Of a stretch of 64,000 bases of DNA, positions 62,285 to 64,000 are shown piece after piece (within the stretch, counting starts at the first letter, position 1; each line of letters begins with the position of its first letter). The stretch lies in NCBI GenBank assembly GCA_003194525.1, contig NBIV01000155.1, forward strand, positions 62,001 through 126,000. Reading direction: 5' to 3'. A model generated the notes under the pieces. That model saw nothing but the letters and a program-made list of their open reading frames with translations. It ran no database searches and was not told where the DNA came from. Position numbers and translations under genes: made by a program. Source of the DNA: Gracilariopsis chorda (Eukaryota; Rhodophyta; Florideophyceae; Gracilariales; Gracilariaceae).

Positions 62285-62722
62285 TTGGGACTACAGGCCA
62301 AAACCACAAGGACGTTTACGGCCGTATTGGATACTGGAGCAGGCCCCAATCTGGTACATCCGAAGGTCTTACCATTGGGCTGGGAAAGGATGATACAGGA
62401 AAAGAAGTCACCGAAGGTAACGGACGCATCACGTCGGCTGATGGAAACTCGCGGAATACTTCCGCTTTACGTCCAATTGGGTCACCTGAAGGTTAAGACT
62501 TTGTTTGTTGTATGTCCAAACCTGGGAGCAGAAGGGATCCTAGGGACGAGCTTTATTGATATATATGTAAAGCCAATCTATCCTGGCCAAAAGAGGGTCG
62601 CTTTCGATCGAGGACCACCATTGGCGATTGTGGGCTCGCGCCCTGGACCCGAGGCTGCCCAGCTAAGGTCAAGTTTCCCACGAGGACCGTGTCCAACAAG
62701 GTCAGATTGGCAAAAGCGATAG
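62285..62722 (+). pseudogene. gypsy aspartic protease
   Basis: Retroviral-type protease with active-site VLDTGAGPNLV and a downstream EGILGTSFIDIY flap-side motif (the expected I-L-G pattern). The catalytic Asp is intact. The frame differs from RT, which starts at about 62689 after a one-base shift. Confidence 0.8.
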
Positions 62723-63993
62723 TCATACCGCCTATGACCCAGGTAGCCGCTGCAGCGGTATGCGAGTCCTCAGGTCTGGTTTTGTTGCAAAACCATCCCA
62801 AGTTGGTAATGAAACAACTTTCCCTCATGGCCAATGGAGTAATGAATGTGGTACCCAACTGGCCCTTTGCGGTAACCATGAGCAACTTCCGTGACAAGCC
62901 TACAAGGCTACCCAAGGGTGCAGTGGTGGGGGTATCTATGCCTCCTCCAGTGGCCATTATGGAGATTGATGCGGAGAAGTTGCTTCCTGGGGGTGAACCA
63001 CCGGCCAATTGGGAAAACGACGTCAACCATGGCGATGAATTTGAACCATATAGGAAACAAGTCATTGATCTCCTCATGGACTTTGCTAGCATGTGGAGTG
63101 GAAAGCTGGGCGAGATCGATGCCACAAGGCATCGAATTGACCTTAAAGACGGAGCCACACCCCAATATCAGCATCCATATCGGACTGGCGTAAAAGGACG
63201 AGAGGTGGTAGCCAAGGAGGTTGAAAAAATGAAGTCTGCTGGGGTCATTGAGCATGCACCATCCACTGAGGCCGAATGGGCTAGCCCTTTTGTCCTAGAC
63301 GCCAAGAAGGACGGGACCGTACGGTTTTGTACTGATTACCGCAAACTAAATGCGGTGACCAAGAGGGATACTTACCCTATCCTCTGTATGGACGACTGCT
63401 TAGATTCTCTTGGGGACGCGCAAATTCTCACCACGTTGGATGCCAATTGTGGGTATTGTCAGGTTCCCATGGACGACAAGGCGAAGTCGCTGACTACCTT
63501 CACGACCCACGAGGGATTATTTCGATTTACACGGATGCCCTTTGGTCTTATGAATGCGCCAGCTACTTTCCAGTGGGCCATGGACATCATTTTGTCCAGG
63601 GTCAAATGGAAATTTGCCTTGGTGTACCTAGATGATGTGATCATCTTGTCCAGGTCCATTAGGGAACACTTGGCACATGTGAAGTCGGTCCTTAGGTTAC
63701 TCCAGCAGGCTGGTGTCACGCTGAAATTGAAGAAGTGTTTCTTCTTCCAACCCTCCGTGGACTACCTTGGCCATGTGGTCCTGCCGGGTAAACTCCAGGT
63801 GGCCCAAGTTACAACAAAGGCCATATGGGAAGCACAACCCCCTAGGACCCATACGGAATTGCACTCCTTCCTTGGCCATTGTAATGTTTATCGTAGGTTT
63901 TTCCCAGGGTTCGCGAAAATTGCAGCACCTCTCAATGAGATGCTGAAGAAAGGGACCCCTTCGGAATTTGACGACCTCACGGACGAGCAGTAG
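62689..63993 (+). pseudogene. gypsy reverse transcriptase, stop-terminated
   Basis: About 434 codons. RT motifs: PYRTGVKGREVVAKEVEKM, ASPFVLDAKKDGTVRFCTDY, LTTLDANCGYCQVPM (first Asp), FTRMPFGLMNAPATFQ, the catalytic YLDD in LVYLDDVIILS, and YLGHVVLPG with SFLGHCNVYRRFFPGF at the thumb. The residues of the active site are present. TAG at 63991 ends the frame before RNase H. The frame enters from the protease, so its first residue is not a true start. Confidence 0.85.
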
Positions 63994-64000
63994 GAGGCCT

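Larger units (their letters stand above)
60009..64000 (+). mobile_element. Ty3/gypsy-type retrotransposon, 5' part, degenerate
   Basis: Order gag (60009-62093), protease (62285-62722) and RT (62689 on), the RT directly following the protease as in Ty3/gypsy. The element leaves the window within pol; RNase H and integrase should lie beyond 64000. An in-frame TAG in gag (61047-61049), frameshifts near 60284-60360 and 62660-62690, and a TAG at 63991-63993 show it is inactive. Confidence 0.85.

Overview
This is nuclear DNA of a photosynthetic eukaryote, most likely a florideophyte red alga of the Chondrus type. Evidence: dense, mostly single-exon genes; a few short GT-AG introns (79-210 nt); convergent genes whose stop codons lie 13-29 bp apart; a CGL160-like chloroplast ATP-synthase assembly factor and a topoisomerase VI B subunit (both expected in algae/plants); a starch/glycogen-binding CBM protein; and gene islands bounded by decayed Ty1/copia and Ty3/gypsy retrotransposons. 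The species assignment is inference.

Layout. 1-3255: 3' part of a broken plus-strand copia element (copia-1) with a probable 3' LTR from 2864. 3256-9579: a nearly full-length but pseudogenised minus-strand copia element (copia-2), with 177-183 bp LTRs, flanking AGCAC repeats, a 46-G homopolymer and an 826-bp solo LTR inserted in gag. 10.0-14.0 kb: CGL160-like protein, TPT/SLC35E transporter, EIPR1-like WD40 protein. 14.0-16.4 kb: gene-poor. 16.4-33.2 kb: dense island with a GT90 glycosyltransferase, a multi-BRCT (TopBP1-like) protein, an alpha/beta hydrolase, TOP6B, a C2H2 zinc-finger protein, RPA2, a 72-aa membrane protein, a HAUS1-like coiled-coil protein, tRNA dimethylallyltransferase and a conserved GRFWH-motif protein. 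33.6-41.5 kb: Myb/SANT-like protein, NmrA-like SDR, AT-hook protein, DUF1294 protein. 41.5-44.3 kb: gene-poor, rich in hairpins. 44.3-51.5 kb: NELF-C/D (TH1) protein, kinase-only Vip1/PPIP5K, DUF2237 protein, CBM protein, alpha/beta hydrolase. 51.5-60 kb: gene-poor, with decayed WD40 fragments around a highly repetitive charged protein. 60.0-64.0 kb: 5' part of a broken Ty3/gypsy element running off the window.

Common themes. RPA2, the BRCT protein and the Myb-like gene all have a TTTGGCGCC E2F-type site just upstream; in the first two it is the perfect 12-bp palindrome TTTGGCGCCAAA. This suggests a shared S-phase programme for replication and checkpoint genes. Start codons below are the first in-frame ATG; where the open frame extends upstream only through non-ATG codons I used the ATG. 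Exon joins were made by hand from GT-AG signals and reading-frame continuity; for multi-exon genes the coordinates span both exons and the exon positions are in the evidence. I found no convincing tRNA, rRNA or CRISPR feature.
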